DNA of 64,000 nucleotides from NCBI RefSeq assembly GCF_002368075.1, contig NZ_AP018314.1, positions 2,751,857 through 2,815,856 of the forward strand. Direction: 5' to 3'. This document shows, one piece after another, positions 35,653 through 45,000 of the stretch. The notes under the pieces are model-generated. The model was not told the DNA's origin. It ran no database searches and worked only from the letters and a program-made list of their open reading frames with translations. The stretch comes from Sphaerospermopsis kisseleviana NIES-73 (GTDB lineage: Bacteria; Cyanobacteriota; Cyanobacteriia; Cyanobacteriales; Nostocaceae). How positions within the stretch are numbered: position 1 is the stretch's first letter; each line of letters begins with the position of its first letter. A program made the translations under genes and the position numbers.

Positions 35653-35744
35653 AGGACTTACGCAAAAGGGAACGAAAGTAGGGGTAATTCATGAATTACC
35701 CCTACGCAAGAATAAGGTTTTCAGTCACATCTTGCGTAAGTCCT
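35653..35744. mobile_element. MITE-like element C, copy 2 (92 bp)
   Basis: An inverted copy of the element at 10004-10095, same length and one difference by my reading. It lies about 160 bases before the PEP synthase start, within its probable promoter region. Confidence 0.88.
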
Positions 35745-35901
35745 ATTCACATTTCGTTAAATTTTTATCTTCACAAGTTCCTCAGATTTTATTTATATAA
35801 AAATAATTATGGAAGCGAAAAGCAGAACAACTTAGTAAAAGTTAGTAAAAGCTTCTGCATCAAAATCAAAAAAATTTGTAAGTTTTAAAGGACTCAAGAT
35901 C

Positions 35902-38900
35902 ATGGTGCAAATGCGACCCAATCAACAAAGCAGCCAATTTAACAAAGAAGAGGCTTTAGTCCTGCCTTTTAATACCGTTGGTATTGCAGATATACCCTTT
36001 GTCGGTGGCAAAAACGCATCCTTGGGAGAAATGATTCAGCAGTTGCAACCTAAAGGAGTGAAAGTTCCTACAGGTTTTGCTACCACAGCTTATGCTTATA
36101 GATATTTCATCAAAGCCGCAGGTTTAGAAACCAGATTAAGAAAGATTTTTGCAACTTTAGATGTAGAAGATGTTGACAATTTGCGACAATGTGGTAAGCA
36201 AGCCCGGTTGCTAATGTTAGAAACGCCATTTCCGATAGACTTGCAAGAAGCGATCACCCGTTCCTATCAAGCTTTATGTCAAGAATACGGTGAAGACACC
36301 GACGTTGCAGTGCGTTCCAGTGCTACCGCAGAAGACTTACCGGATGCCAGTTTTGCTGGTCAACAAGAAACTTACCTCAACGTTCACGGACTTAAAAGCG
36401 TATTAGAATCTTGTCATAAATGCTTTGCGTCGATTTTTACAGATCGTGCAATTTCCTACCGTCAACTCAAAGGTTTCGATCATTTTGAAGTTGCACTGTC
36501 AGTAGGTGTGCAAAAAATGGTACGTTCTGACATGGCTTGTTCTGGTGTGATGTTCTCCATTGACACAGAAACTGGCTTTAAAGATGCAGCTTTAATTACC
36601 GCCGCCTATGGTTTAGGTGAAAACGTGGTTCAAGGTGCTGTTAACCCCGATGAATATTTAGTATTTAAACCTACCTTGAAACAAGGATTTAAACCCATTC
36701 TGCAAAAACGTTTGGGAACAAAAGAAATTCAAATGGTTTATGATTTAGGTGGAACAAAATTAACCAAAAATGTTTCCGTTCCTGAAGCAGAAAGAAACCA
36801 ATTTGCTTTAAACAATGATGAGATTTTACAATTAGCAAACTGGGCTTGCATTATTGAAGACCATTATTCCCAAGTCCGGGGTATGTTTACGCCAATGGAC
36901 ATTGAATGGGCAAAAGATGGGATTACTGGAGAATTATTTATCGTCCAAGCTAGACCAGAAACAGTCCAATCACAAAAATCGAAAACTCTTCTCAGAACTT
37001 ATGTTCTCAAAGAAAAAGGTGATGTTCTGTTAACAGGTCGTAGCGTTGGCGAAATGATTGGTCAAGGTAAAGCTAGAGTCATTCTCGATGTTCACCAAAT
37101 TAACCAATTCCAAGCCGGAGAAGTGTTAGTCACCAACCGCACAGACCCGGACTGGGAACCGATTATGAAAAAAGCTAGTGCTATTGTCACTAACTCCGGT
37201 GGTAGAACTTGTTTTGATGGAGAAACGAAAATTCTCACAAATCAAGGTTTTATGACCATTCAACAAATTTATGAACAAGGATATCAAGGATTATCAACTT
37301 TAGCCCTGAACACTAAAACCCATCAGATGGAATGGAAACCAATTATAGATGCAATGAAACGGACATCTCAAATAATTGGTGTGAGTGTATCTCAAACTGG
37401 GAAAGTTAGAGATAATTTCCTACGGTTAACTCCTGATCATAAAATGGTCAATCTTAGGAATGGTGAATATACCAAAACTGAGATTCAAGAAATGTTAAAT
37501 AATCAAGAAATGGTGCTTGTATCTGAGAATATTCCCACATTAGGTAATAGCAAAAATCAAGCAGCAGATTTAGCTTATCTTTTGGGAGGAATTATTACAG
37601 ACGGTTCAATTTACACCAGTCGAACTCATGGAGAAGTCCAGTTTATCCAAAAATCTGTACCAGAAAAACAAGCATTCATAGCTACTATGAATGAAAAAAT
37701 GAATGCTGTTTATGGTAAATCTTTTGCGACTTGTGAGAAAGCAGTATCTTCAGGTTACATCCGAGGAAAACAGGTAACAGGCCAAGATACAGCTGATCGT
37801 GTTTATTCTCAGGCGATCGCCTATGACTTAAAAGAAAAAGAACAACAGATTACTCAAATTCTTTTAGAGAATACTCCAGAAGTTTCCTATCAATTTTTAG
37901 GAGGTGTAATTGATGGTGATGGTTGCTATGCTAACAACCGCATCAACATCTATATTTCTGAGGAAAACTTACTACAAGCTGTGATTATTGCTTGTTTGAA
38001 AATCAATACTGTTCCTCAAGTTACTAAAAACCGTAATATCTACAATGTCCAAATTGTAGAAAAATTAGAGCAAATTTTACAATATACCCAACGAGTTAAA
38101 GGAGACACTACTCCACGAAGTATTCAAACTAGATTTTTTGCCGCTAATCAATTATTTAGTGACAATGTAACAAGTCAAATCAAATTGAGAAGAGATAAAA
38201 ACTTACTTATTTCCGATAAACAACTGGGTGAAATGAGTGAGTTTGCAGACCTTTTACAAGGTGATCTGCGAATGCAACGAGTTGTGAAAGTTGCAGATGC
38301 AGTAGACGCTGAAGTTTATAATATTACTGTTGCCGATCATCATAATTATCTAGTTTTCACGGACAAATATACTCCTGTAGTTGTTTGTAACTGTCACGCC
38401 GCAATTATCGCCAGAGAAATGGGTATTCCAGCCATAGTTGGTTGCGGAAATGCGACCACAGTTTTGAAGACAGGACAGGAAATAACTGTTAGTTGTGCTG
38501 AAGGTGAAACAGGCAGAGTTTATGCAGGCTTGTTAAACTTTAAAATTCAAGAATTACCTTTAGATGATTTGCCTCGTACCCGCACTAAAATTATGATGAA
38601 TGTGGGCAACCCAGAGGAGGCTTTAGGTTTAACAGCAATTCCTAATGATGGTGTGGGTTTAGCAAGAATGGAATTTATTATTGCTAACCACATTAAGGCA
38701 CATCCTTTAGCATTGTTGCACTTTAATGAATTGGAAGACGAACTAGCAAAATATAAAATTGCTGAGTTAACCGCCCAATATGAAAATAAAGCTGAATTCT
38801 TTATTGCTCAATTGGCGCAAGGTATTGGTACAATTGCCGCAGCATTTTATCCCAAACCTGTGATAGTTCGGTTGTCTGATTTCAAGAGTAACGAATATGC

Positions 38901-39519
38901 TAACCTCTTAGGTGGTAGACAATTTGAACCCAAAGAAGAAAACCCGATGATCGGCTGGCGTGGTGCTTCTCGCTACTATGATCCTCGTTACCGTGAAGGT
39001 TTCGCCCTGGAATGTCAAGCTATGAAACGGGTACGGGATGAAATGGGTTTAACTAACATGGTTCTCATGGTTCCCTTCTGTCGTACTCCCGAAGAAGGAC
39101 AACGGGTACTTGCAGAGATGGCGAAAAATGGCTTGGTTCGTGGTGAGAACGGTTTAGAAGTTTATGTAATGTGCGAATTGCCCAGTAACGTGCTACTTGC
39201 AGACGAATTTAGCCAAGTCTTTGACGGTTTCTCTATTGGTTCTAATGACTTGACACAGTTAACATTAGGATTAGACCGAGATTCAGAGTTAGTTGCCCAT
39301 TTGTTTGATGAACGCAACGAAGCTGTAAAACGGACAATTGCTAAAGCGATCGCCACCGCTAAAGAATATAATCGCAAGATCGGTATCTGCGGTCAAGCTC
39401 CCAGCGATTATCCCGAATTTGCTAGATTCTTGGTAGAATTGGGTATAGATTCTATCAGTCTTAACCCTGATTCTGTGATCAAGACAATGTTAGAAATTGC
39501 AGAAGCAGAAGGAATGTAG
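35902..39519 (+). CDS. ppsA: phosphoenolpyruvate synthase with an intein
   Basis: The open frame is 1205 residues; minus a 394-residue intein the mature enzyme is 811 residues, normal for PEP synthase. The N-terminal ATP-grasp part (VGGKNASLGEM, DVAVRSSATAEDLPDASFAGQQET) is followed by the swivelling phosphohistidine domain GGRT-CHAAI and the C-terminal PEP-binding barrel (MVPFCRTPEEG, IGSNDLTQLTLG). It makes PEP from pyruvate and ATP. The intein (residues 437-830) sits one residue before the catalytic His, so no active enzyme exists until splicing. The ATG is preceded by aaggactc. A MITE lies upstream. Confidence 0.96.
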   Translation: MVQMRPNQQSSQFNKEEALVLPFNTVGIADIPFVGGKNASLGEMIQQLQPKGVKVPTGFATTAYAYRYFIKAAGLETRLRKIFATLDVEDVDNLRQCGKQARLLMLETPFPIDLQEAITRSYQALCQEYGEDTDVAVRSSATAEDLPDASFAGQQETYLNVHGLKSVLESCHKCFASIFTDRAISYRQLKGFDHFEVALSVGVQKMVRSDMACSGVMFSIDTETGFKDAALITAAYGLGENVVQGAVNPDEYLVFKPTLKQGFKPILQKRLGTKEIQMVYDLGGTKLTKNVSVPEAERNQFALNNDEILQLANWACIIEDHYSQVRGMFTPMDIEWAKDGITGELFIVQARPETVQSQKSKTLLRTYVLKEKGDVLLTGRSVGEMIGQGKARVILDVHQINQFQAGEVLVTNRTDPDWEPIMKKASAIVTNSGGRTCFDGETKILTNQGFMTIQQIYEQGYQGLSTLALNTKTHQMEWKPIIDAMKRTSQIIGVSVSQTGKVRDNFLRLTPDHKMVNLRNGEYTKTEIQEMLNNQEMVLVSENIPTLGNSKNQAADLAYLLGGIITDGSIYTSRTHGEVQFIQKSVPEKQAFIATMNEKMNAVYGKSFATCEKAVSSGYIRGKQVTGQDTADRVYSQAIAYDLKEKEQQITQILLENTPEVSYQFLGGVIDGDGCYANNRINIYISEENLLQAVIIACLKINTVPQVTKNRNIYNVQIVEKLEQILQYTQRVKGDTTPRSIQTRFFAANQLFSDNVTSQIKLRRDKNLLISDKQLGEMSEFADLLQGDLRMQRVVKVADAVDAEVYNITVADHHNYLVFTDKYTPVVVCNCHAAIIAREMGIPAIVGCGNATTVLKTGQEITVSCAEGETGRVYAGLLNFKIQELPLDDLPRTRTKIMMNVGNPEEALGLTAIPNDGVGLARMEFIIANHIKAHPLALLHFNELEDELAKYKIAELTAQYENKAEFFIAQLAQGIGTIAAAFYPKPVIVRLSDFKSNEYANLLGGRQFEPKEENPMIGWRGASRYYDPRYREGFALECQAMKRVRDEMGLTNMVLMVPFCRTPEEGQRVLAEMAKNGLVRGENGLEVYVMCELPSNVLLADEFSQVFDGFSIGSNDLTQLTLGLDRDSELVAHLFDERNEAVKRTIAKAIATAKEYNRKIGICGQAPSDYPEFARFLVELGIDSISLNPDSVIKTMLEIAEAEGM
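37210..38391 (+). other. intein with LAGLIDADG homing endonuclease in PEP synthase
   Basis: Splicing block A is CFDGETKIL (Cys1). Block B is RLTPDHKM with the T-x-x-H pattern. Two dodecapeptide motifs, YLLGGIITDGS and FLGGVIDGDGCY, mark a LAGLIDADG endonuclease; the acidic residues ITDG and DGDG are present. Blocks F and G are VYNITVADHHNYLV and PVVVCN, followed by Cys +1 of the extein. The residue before the terminal Asn is Cys, not the common His. The insertion point GGRT/CHAAI is a highly conserved site, as inteins prefer. Archaeal PEP synthases are known to carry inteins. Confidence 0.93.
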
Positions 39520-39521
39520 GT

Positions 39522-39586
39522 GATTGGGGACTGGTGACTGGGTAATTAATTTTATTTTTCCCAATCACCAATCACAGATCACCAAA
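39522..39586 (+). terminator. inverted STRR pair after ppsA
   Basis: ggtgattgggg/ggtgactggg units are followed, after taattttattttt, by cccaatcaccaatcac, so the transcript can fold into a long hairpin with an AT-rich loop. A plausible 3' end for ppsA. Confidence 0.5.
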
Positions 39587-40156
39587 TTTGGCAGCAAAAA
39601 GTGAATTTAAATATCCAACAAATACGGATGGTTTGAGTTGTATAGCGGAGAATTTACGATCTGTACGAGACAAAATGGAAATATGTCAATCTTTGGTGGA
39701 AATTGGATGATATGTGCTGGTGTGTGGAGTAATTTAAAGTCTTATTGGGCTTTTTGTTAATAAATTTAATTTTTGATTGATAATAGATTATCTATAGCTC
39801 CTGAAAAGAAAATCAGCTTCAACAAAACAAGATATTATTAAATTTTTGCGAGCAGTTATTGATGTAAGTATATTTTTATTCTAAAATTTACTTAGAACAA
39901 AATTACTATCTTGAGCAAGAACATGAACAAAGACAATAAAGCATCAATAATTCAGGTTTGACAACCTTATTCTCAAAAAAAGCTGGCGTTAATATCATGT
40001 TTGGTGAGCTTGTCCTAAGTTGACAATTTACTAGACAAACCTATACAAGTACATACAAAACTACAAGTATTTGACGTATACATGGAATAAGTTGACTAAA
40101 AAATTAGGCAAAATGTGTCAGAATTAAATAATAAAGTATAGTGTTGACATCAGCAA
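39587..40156. other. gap holding the left end of a TnpB element
   Basis: AT-rich, no gene. The sequence tttactagacaaacctatac near 40029 has a partial inverted counterpart (ctagttttgtctaggtttta, near 41291) beyond tnpB, and may mark the element's ends. Confidence 0.4.
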
Positions 40157-41236
40157 ATGCTTTTATCCATCAAAACACAACTCAAGTTAAACAAAACCCA
40201 GGAAATATTAATGGCTAAACACGCTGGTATAGCAAGGTTTACCTATAATTGGGGTTTAGCTACTTGGGCTTCTTTGCATAAAGATGGATTAAAGCCAAAC
40301 AAATATATCCTCAAAAAATTCTTTAATAATCATGTAAAACCTGAATTGGCATGGATTAAAGAAAAAGGTATTTGTCAGAAAATCACTCAATACGCCTTTG
40401 ATAGTTTAGGTGAGGCTTTCCAGAGATTTTTTAAAGGACAGTCTAAATATCCCAACTTCAAAAAGAAAGGGAAAAATGATAGTTTTACAATTGATAATGG
40501 TGGTAAACCAATTCCTGTAGGTGGCACATCAATAAAACTACCAACAATTGGATGGGTAAAAACTTATGAAGGATTACCTCATACCACCTGTAAAAGTATT
40601 ACTATTTCTAGAACTGCCGATAGTTGGTATATAGCCTTTTCTTATGAACAAGAATGTCAACCAACTATTAAAAACTATACTATTGTTGGTGTTGATTTGG
40701 GAGTAAAGGAACTAGCTACACTAAGCACTGGTGTTACTTTCCCTAATCCTAAACACTATCAACAGAATTTAGCTAAACTGCAAAGATTATCCAAAGTCTA
40801 TTGCAGAAAGGCTTCATGTTCAAATAATAAACACAAAGCTAAAATTAAACTAGCTAGACATCATGCAAGAATAGCAAACCTGCGAAAAGACACTCTTCAT
40901 AAACTTACTACTTACTTATGCAAAAACCACGCCAAGATAGTAGTAGAAGATTTAAATGTTTCAGGGATGTTGTCAAATCATAAATTAGCTCAAGCAATAG
41001 CTGATTGTGGATTTTATGAGTTTAAGCGTCAGCTAGAATATAAAGCTAAAAAATTTGGCTGTGAAATTATAATTGCTGATAGATTTTATCCATCAAGCAA
41101 AACCTGTTCTCGTTGTGGGCATAAAAAAGAAAATCTTTCTTTATCCGAAAGAATTTATTGCTGCGAGAACTGCGGTTTTGAGATAGATAGGGATCTAAAC
41201 GCTGCAATTAATTTATCGCGTCTGGCTAAGGCGTGA
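40157..41236 (+). CDS. canonical TnpB RNA-guided nuclease
   Basis: The protein has 359 residues. RuvC motifs are intact: GVDLGVKELATL (Asp180), VVEDLNVSGM (Glu264) and DRDLNAAINL (Asp346). The zinc ribbon TCSRCG...CCENCG lies at residues 317-339. No stop or frameshift is present. There is no TnpA, so movement would need a Y1 transposase in trans. The 3' flank should encode its guide RNA. It contrasts with the altered TnpB at 6028: different size, zinc ribbon and RuvC-II. Confidence 0.93.
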   Translation: MLLSIKTQLKLNKTQEILMAKHAGIARFTYNWGLATWASLHKDGLKPNKYILKKFFNNHVKPELAWIKEKGICQKITQYAFDSLGEAFQRFFKGQSKYPNFKKKGKNDSFTIDNGGKPIPVGGTSIKLPTIGWVKTYEGLPHTTCKSITISRTADSWYIAFSYEQECQPTIKNYTIVGVDLGVKELATLSTGVTFPNPKHYQQNLAKLQRLSKVYCRKASCSNNKHKAKIKLARHHARIANLRKDTLHKLTTYLCKNHAKIVVEDLNVSGMLSNHKLAQAIADCGFYEFKRQLEYKAKKFGCEIIIADRFYPSSKTCSRCGHKKENLSLSERIYCCENCGFEIDRDLNAAINLSRLAKA

Positions 41237-41460
41237 AAGTCTACTGAGGGATAACTGCTCCCATGCTCCCGTTGAAGTAGAAAGTAAAGTCTAGTTTTGT
41301 CTAGGTTTTATATAGCAGTTGGTAATGATCACGCGATTTGTGCAAAAATAGGAAAATTATCTTTTTTTCTGGACCCTGCAATCCTACTTTCTTAATGAAA
41401 ACTCTGAACACGGACACGATATAACCAGCGCCCATTAAGATATTTCAAATTATATACTAT

Positions 41461-44400
41461 ATGCAATTAAACGATCAGCTGTTTACTTCAAAGAGTGTAC
41501 ATCAAATTATTGATCGTTGTCCCTTGAGGATTAGCCCTGACAGCCCTGTAATGGATGCTATTGTCTTGATTCAAGAACAAAGTAACAGCCCAAAAATAGT
41601 CAACGCCCCAGAATCATTACCAAAAAGCAAAAGTAGAAGCTATGTTTTAGTGGTAGAAGAAAAGCATTTATTAGGCATATTTACCCTGAGAGATGTACTA
41701 CGTTTGAAAGCTCTTAACTGGGATTTATGGAATACAAAAATAACTGAAGTGATGACAAAGGAAGTTATCACACTAAGAGAATCACATTTGCAAGATATTA
41801 CCACAGTTTTGTCAATCTTGCAGCAACATGGAATCCATCATTTGCCCATTGTGGATGATGGGGAAGAACTGGTAGGAGTAGTCAGAGAATGTGACTTGTT
41901 AGCAGAATTAAATTTAGTGCAAATAGTTGGTGTAGTTGAGAGTTTACAGCAATATTTCCAAGAATCAGAACAGTCCACACATACATCCAATAAATGTCAA
42001 TATCATCATCATACAATAGAGGAAGTATGCTGTAAGACTCAAAATATTATACACAGATTGGTAGCAGAAAAAATTGCCAACGAGATAAAAATTAACGAAG
42101 AACTTCAGCAAACTCTAGAAGAACTGCAAATTGTTGAAGAAGAACTACGCCAACAAAACGAACAACTCGTTGTTGCTCGTGAGATTGTAGAATTAGAACG
42201 CCGACGCTACCAAAATTTGTTTGAGTTGACACCTTATGGTTATTTAGTAACCGATAAATTAGGCATTATTCAAGAAGCCAATCATGCAGCATCAACCTTA
42301 CTATCTGTAGACTCCAAATATCTAGTAGGTAAGCCCCTAACAATTTTTATTACTCAAGAAGAACGTCATACATTTATATCCCAACTAACAGATTTAGAAC
42401 AATTTCCAGAATGGGAAATTAGTATCCAACCACGAGAAGGAAAGCCATTTCCTGCTAGTGTGAAAGTAGCTCCAATGTACAATCCTCAAAATCAACAGAG
42501 TGGCTGGATGTGGTTATTGAGCAATATTAGTGAACGCAAACAAGCTGAGACAGCACTCATTAAAGATACTGAAGAGTTAGAAAAACGAGTAGCAGAACGG
42601 ACAAGAGAATTAGTAATTGCTAATCAAGCTTTGCAGCAAGAAATGAAAGAGCGCAAGGAAACAGAATCCGCCCTGCAAAAGAGTGAGGAGATATTTCGGC
42701 AATTTACTGAAAACATGGACTCATATATATGGATTGGTAGCCAAGATTGCAGTAACGTCTATTATATTAACCCGGCTTATGAGAAAATTTGGGGTCGTTC
42801 CTGCCAAAGTCTGCGGGAAAATCCTCTATCTTGGATAGAAGCAATTCATCCAGAAGACCTTGACCGCTTGATGGCAGAAGTGGAGGTGTATCATCAACAA
42901 GGTGGAAATGCTAGTTCAGAATATCGTATTATCCATTCTGATGGATCAATACGCTGGCTGTTGTCCAGACGCTTTGCGATCAAGAATGAACAAGGGCAAG
43001 TGGAATACTATAGTAGTATTGGTGAAGACATTACCGAGCGTCAACTGGCTGACCAAACTTTGCGAGAAAGTGAAGAGCGACTAACTTTAGCCCTCGAAGC
43101 GGTCAAAATGGGAATATGGGATTGGAACGTGACCACCAATACCTATATATGGTCTGCTCATATAGGTCTACTGTACGGATTGCCCAATGGTAGTTTGTGT
43201 CCACCAACTTGTTCAGATTTCTTAGATTTAATTCATCCTGAAGATACTCAGGTTTTTACTCAAGCACTGAATCTTGCCATGGAGCAAAAAACCGAGTTTA
43301 GTGTTGAATATCGGGCTGTTTGGCCTGACGGTAGCCTACACTGGTTAAGCACCAGAGGAAAAGTCTACTATAACAAACAAAGTCAGCCAATACGGGTAAT
43401 TGGTACAACTAGAGATATATCTGAGCGCAAGCAAAAAGAACAGCAAATTTCGGATCAAGCTGCTTTATTAGATATCGCTACTGATGCTATTTTTGTGCGA
43501 GATTTTGACACAAAAATCATATTTTGGAGTCGGGGAGCAGAAAGGATATACGGTTGGGCTAAGGATGAAGCTGTCGGTAAAAACCTTCAGGATATTTTCT
43601 GCCCTAAAACTGCACTACAAAAAGAAGCAAACGCTCTGAAAACAGTAGTCAAGTTAGGAAATTGGCAAGGTGAGTTACGTAAAAAAACCAAATCTGGCCA
43701 GGAAATTATTGTAGAAAGTCGTTGGACACTGATGTTTGATGCTGATGGACAACCAAAATCCATCTTAGTTGTAGATACTGATATTACAGAAAGAAAAAAA
43801 CTAGAAGAGCAGTTTTTCCGTACTCAAAGATTAGAAAGCATTGGTACTTTAGCTGGTGGTATTGCCCACGATTTAAATAATATCTTGACACCTATTTTAA
43901 TCGCCACCCAATTACTTAAAGGCAAACTTGCCAAAAATCAAGAACGCCATCCCCAAATGCTTGATATTATTGAAAATAATGCTCAACGAGGTTCAGCTTT
44001 AGTCAGACAAGTTTTATCCTTTGCGCGAGGTTTAAAAGGAGAAAAAACAATAGTACAAGTTAAACACCTGATTACAGAAATTATCCAAATTGCTAAACAG
44101 ACATTCCCCAAATCCATTGAATTTAGCACTCAAATCCCTGAAGATCTTTGGACTGTTGCTGGAGATACTACACAACTACATCAGGTATTAATGAACCTGG
44201 TAGTTAATGCCCATGATGCCATGCCAGCAGGTGGAATGCTAACAATTGCTGGGGAAAATATGTTTATTGATGAAGCTTATGCAAAGATGAATCTTGAATC
44301 GAAAGTTGGACATTATATTGTGATTACTGTCACGGATACAGGGTTAGGTATGTCCCCAAAAATAGTAGAGAACATTTTTGAGCCATTTTTTACCACTAAA

Positions 44401-44946
44401 GAAGTTGGTACTGGGACAGGATTGGGTTTGTCAACAGCGTTAGGAATTATTAAAAGTCATAATGGTTTTGTGACAGTTTCCAGCCAAGTTGGTAAAGGCA
44501 GTACATTTAAAGTCTTCTTGCCATCAGCAGAATCCCCTCAAGTTCCTAGTTTAGAGCAATTAGACATTAAACCGGGAAACGGAGAATTGATTTTGATAGT
44601 TGATGATGAACCTCAAATACTTGATGTGGCTACAATGATCCTGGAAAATAACAATTACCAGACCTTGACTGCTAGTAATGGCATTGAAGCGATCGCTCTT
44701 TATGCCCAATACAAACAGGAAATTAGTGTAGTTTTAATGGATATGATGATGCCAGAAATGGATGGTGTCACTGCCATTCGCACTATGCAAAAAATGAACC
44801 CAGATGTACAAGTGATTGCTTGTAGTGGACTGGGTACAATAGAGTTATTGCCAGAATCAGGAGAAACAAAAGTTCAAGCAGTTTTATTAAAACCCTATAC
44901 AGCCAATGATTTATTACAGAGTTTAAATCAGGTAATGGGTAATTGA
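41461..44946 (+). CDS. hybrid histidine kinase with CBS pair and four PAS domains
   Basis: The protein has 1161 residues and no clear membrane segment. A CBS pair (about 10-155; TLRDVLRLKALNWDLW, ILQQHGIHHLPIVDDGEELVGVVRECDLLAEL) precedes a coiled coil and four PAS/PAC domains (about 245-360, 405-530, 540-655, 665-780), then HisKA with GGIAHDLNNILTP (His near 803), HATPase (VNAHDAMPAGG, DTGLGMSP, GTGLGLSTALGII) and a C-terminal receiver (ILIVDDEPQILD, LMDMMMPEMDG, KPYTANDL). CBS domains commonly bind adenine nucleotides, so it could join energy charge to redox or ligand signals. No partner regulator is adjacent. Confidence 0.93.
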   Translation: MQLNDQLFTSKSVHQIIDRCPLRISPDSPVMDAIVLIQEQSNSPKIVNAPESLPKSKSRSYVLVVEEKHLLGIFTLRDVLRLKALNWDLWNTKITEVMTKEVITLRESHLQDITTVLSILQQHGIHHLPIVDDGEELVGVVRECDLLAELNLVQIVGVVESLQQYFQESEQSTHTSNKCQYHHHTIEEVCCKTQNIIHRLVAEKIANEIKINEELQQTLEELQIVEEELRQQNEQLVVAREIVELERRRYQNLFELTPYGYLVTDKLGIIQEANHAASTLLSVDSKYLVGKPLTIFITQEERHTFISQLTDLEQFPEWEISIQPREGKPFPASVKVAPMYNPQNQQSGWMWLLSNISERKQAETALIKDTEELEKRVAERTRELVIANQALQQEMKERKETESALQKSEEIFRQFTENMDSYIWIGSQDCSNVYYINPAYEKIWGRSCQSLRENPLSWIEAIHPEDLDRLMAEVEVYHQQGGNASSEYRIIHSDGSIRWLLSRRFAIKNEQGQVEYYSSIGEDITERQLADQTLRESEERLTLALEAVKMGIWDWNVTTNTYIWSAHIGLLYGLPNGSLCPPTCSDFLDLIHPEDTQVFTQALNLAMEQKTEFSVEYRAVWPDGSLHWLSTRGKVYYNKQSQPIRVIGTTRDISERKQKEQQISDQAALLDIATDAIFVRDFDTKIIFWSRGAERIYGWAKDEAVGKNLQDIFCPKTALQKEANALKTVVKLGNWQGELRKKTKSGQEIIVESRWTLMFDADGQPKSILVVDTDITERKKLEEQFFRTQRLESIGTLAGGIAHDLNNILTPILIATQLLKGKLAKNQERHPQMLDIIENNAQRGSALVRQVLSFARGLKGEKTIVQVKHLITEIIQIAKQTFPKSIEFSTQIPEDLWTVAGDTTQLHQVLMNLVVNAHDAMPAGGMLTIAGENMFIDEAYAKMNLESKVGHYIVITVTDTGLGMSPKIVENIFEPFFTTKEVGTGTGLGLSTALGIIKSHNGFVTVSSQVGKGSTFKVFLPSAESPQVPSLEQLDIKPGNGELILIVDDEPQILDVATMILENNNYQTLTASNGIEAIALYAQYKQEISVVLMDMMMPEMDGVTAIRTMQKMNPDVQVIACSGLGTIELLPESGETKVQAVLLKPYTANDLLQSLNQVMGN

Positions 44947-45000
44947 CAATTGACAATTGACAATGGAGAATTGACAATTATCAATTATCAATTATCAATT
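44939..45000. repeat. STRR inverted arrays between convergent genes
   Basis: Copies of aattgac are followed by their near complements (caattat), spanning the space between the kinase stop and the pfkA stop. Together they can form a long AT-rich hairpin followed by attttt on the plus strand. Confidence 0.8.
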
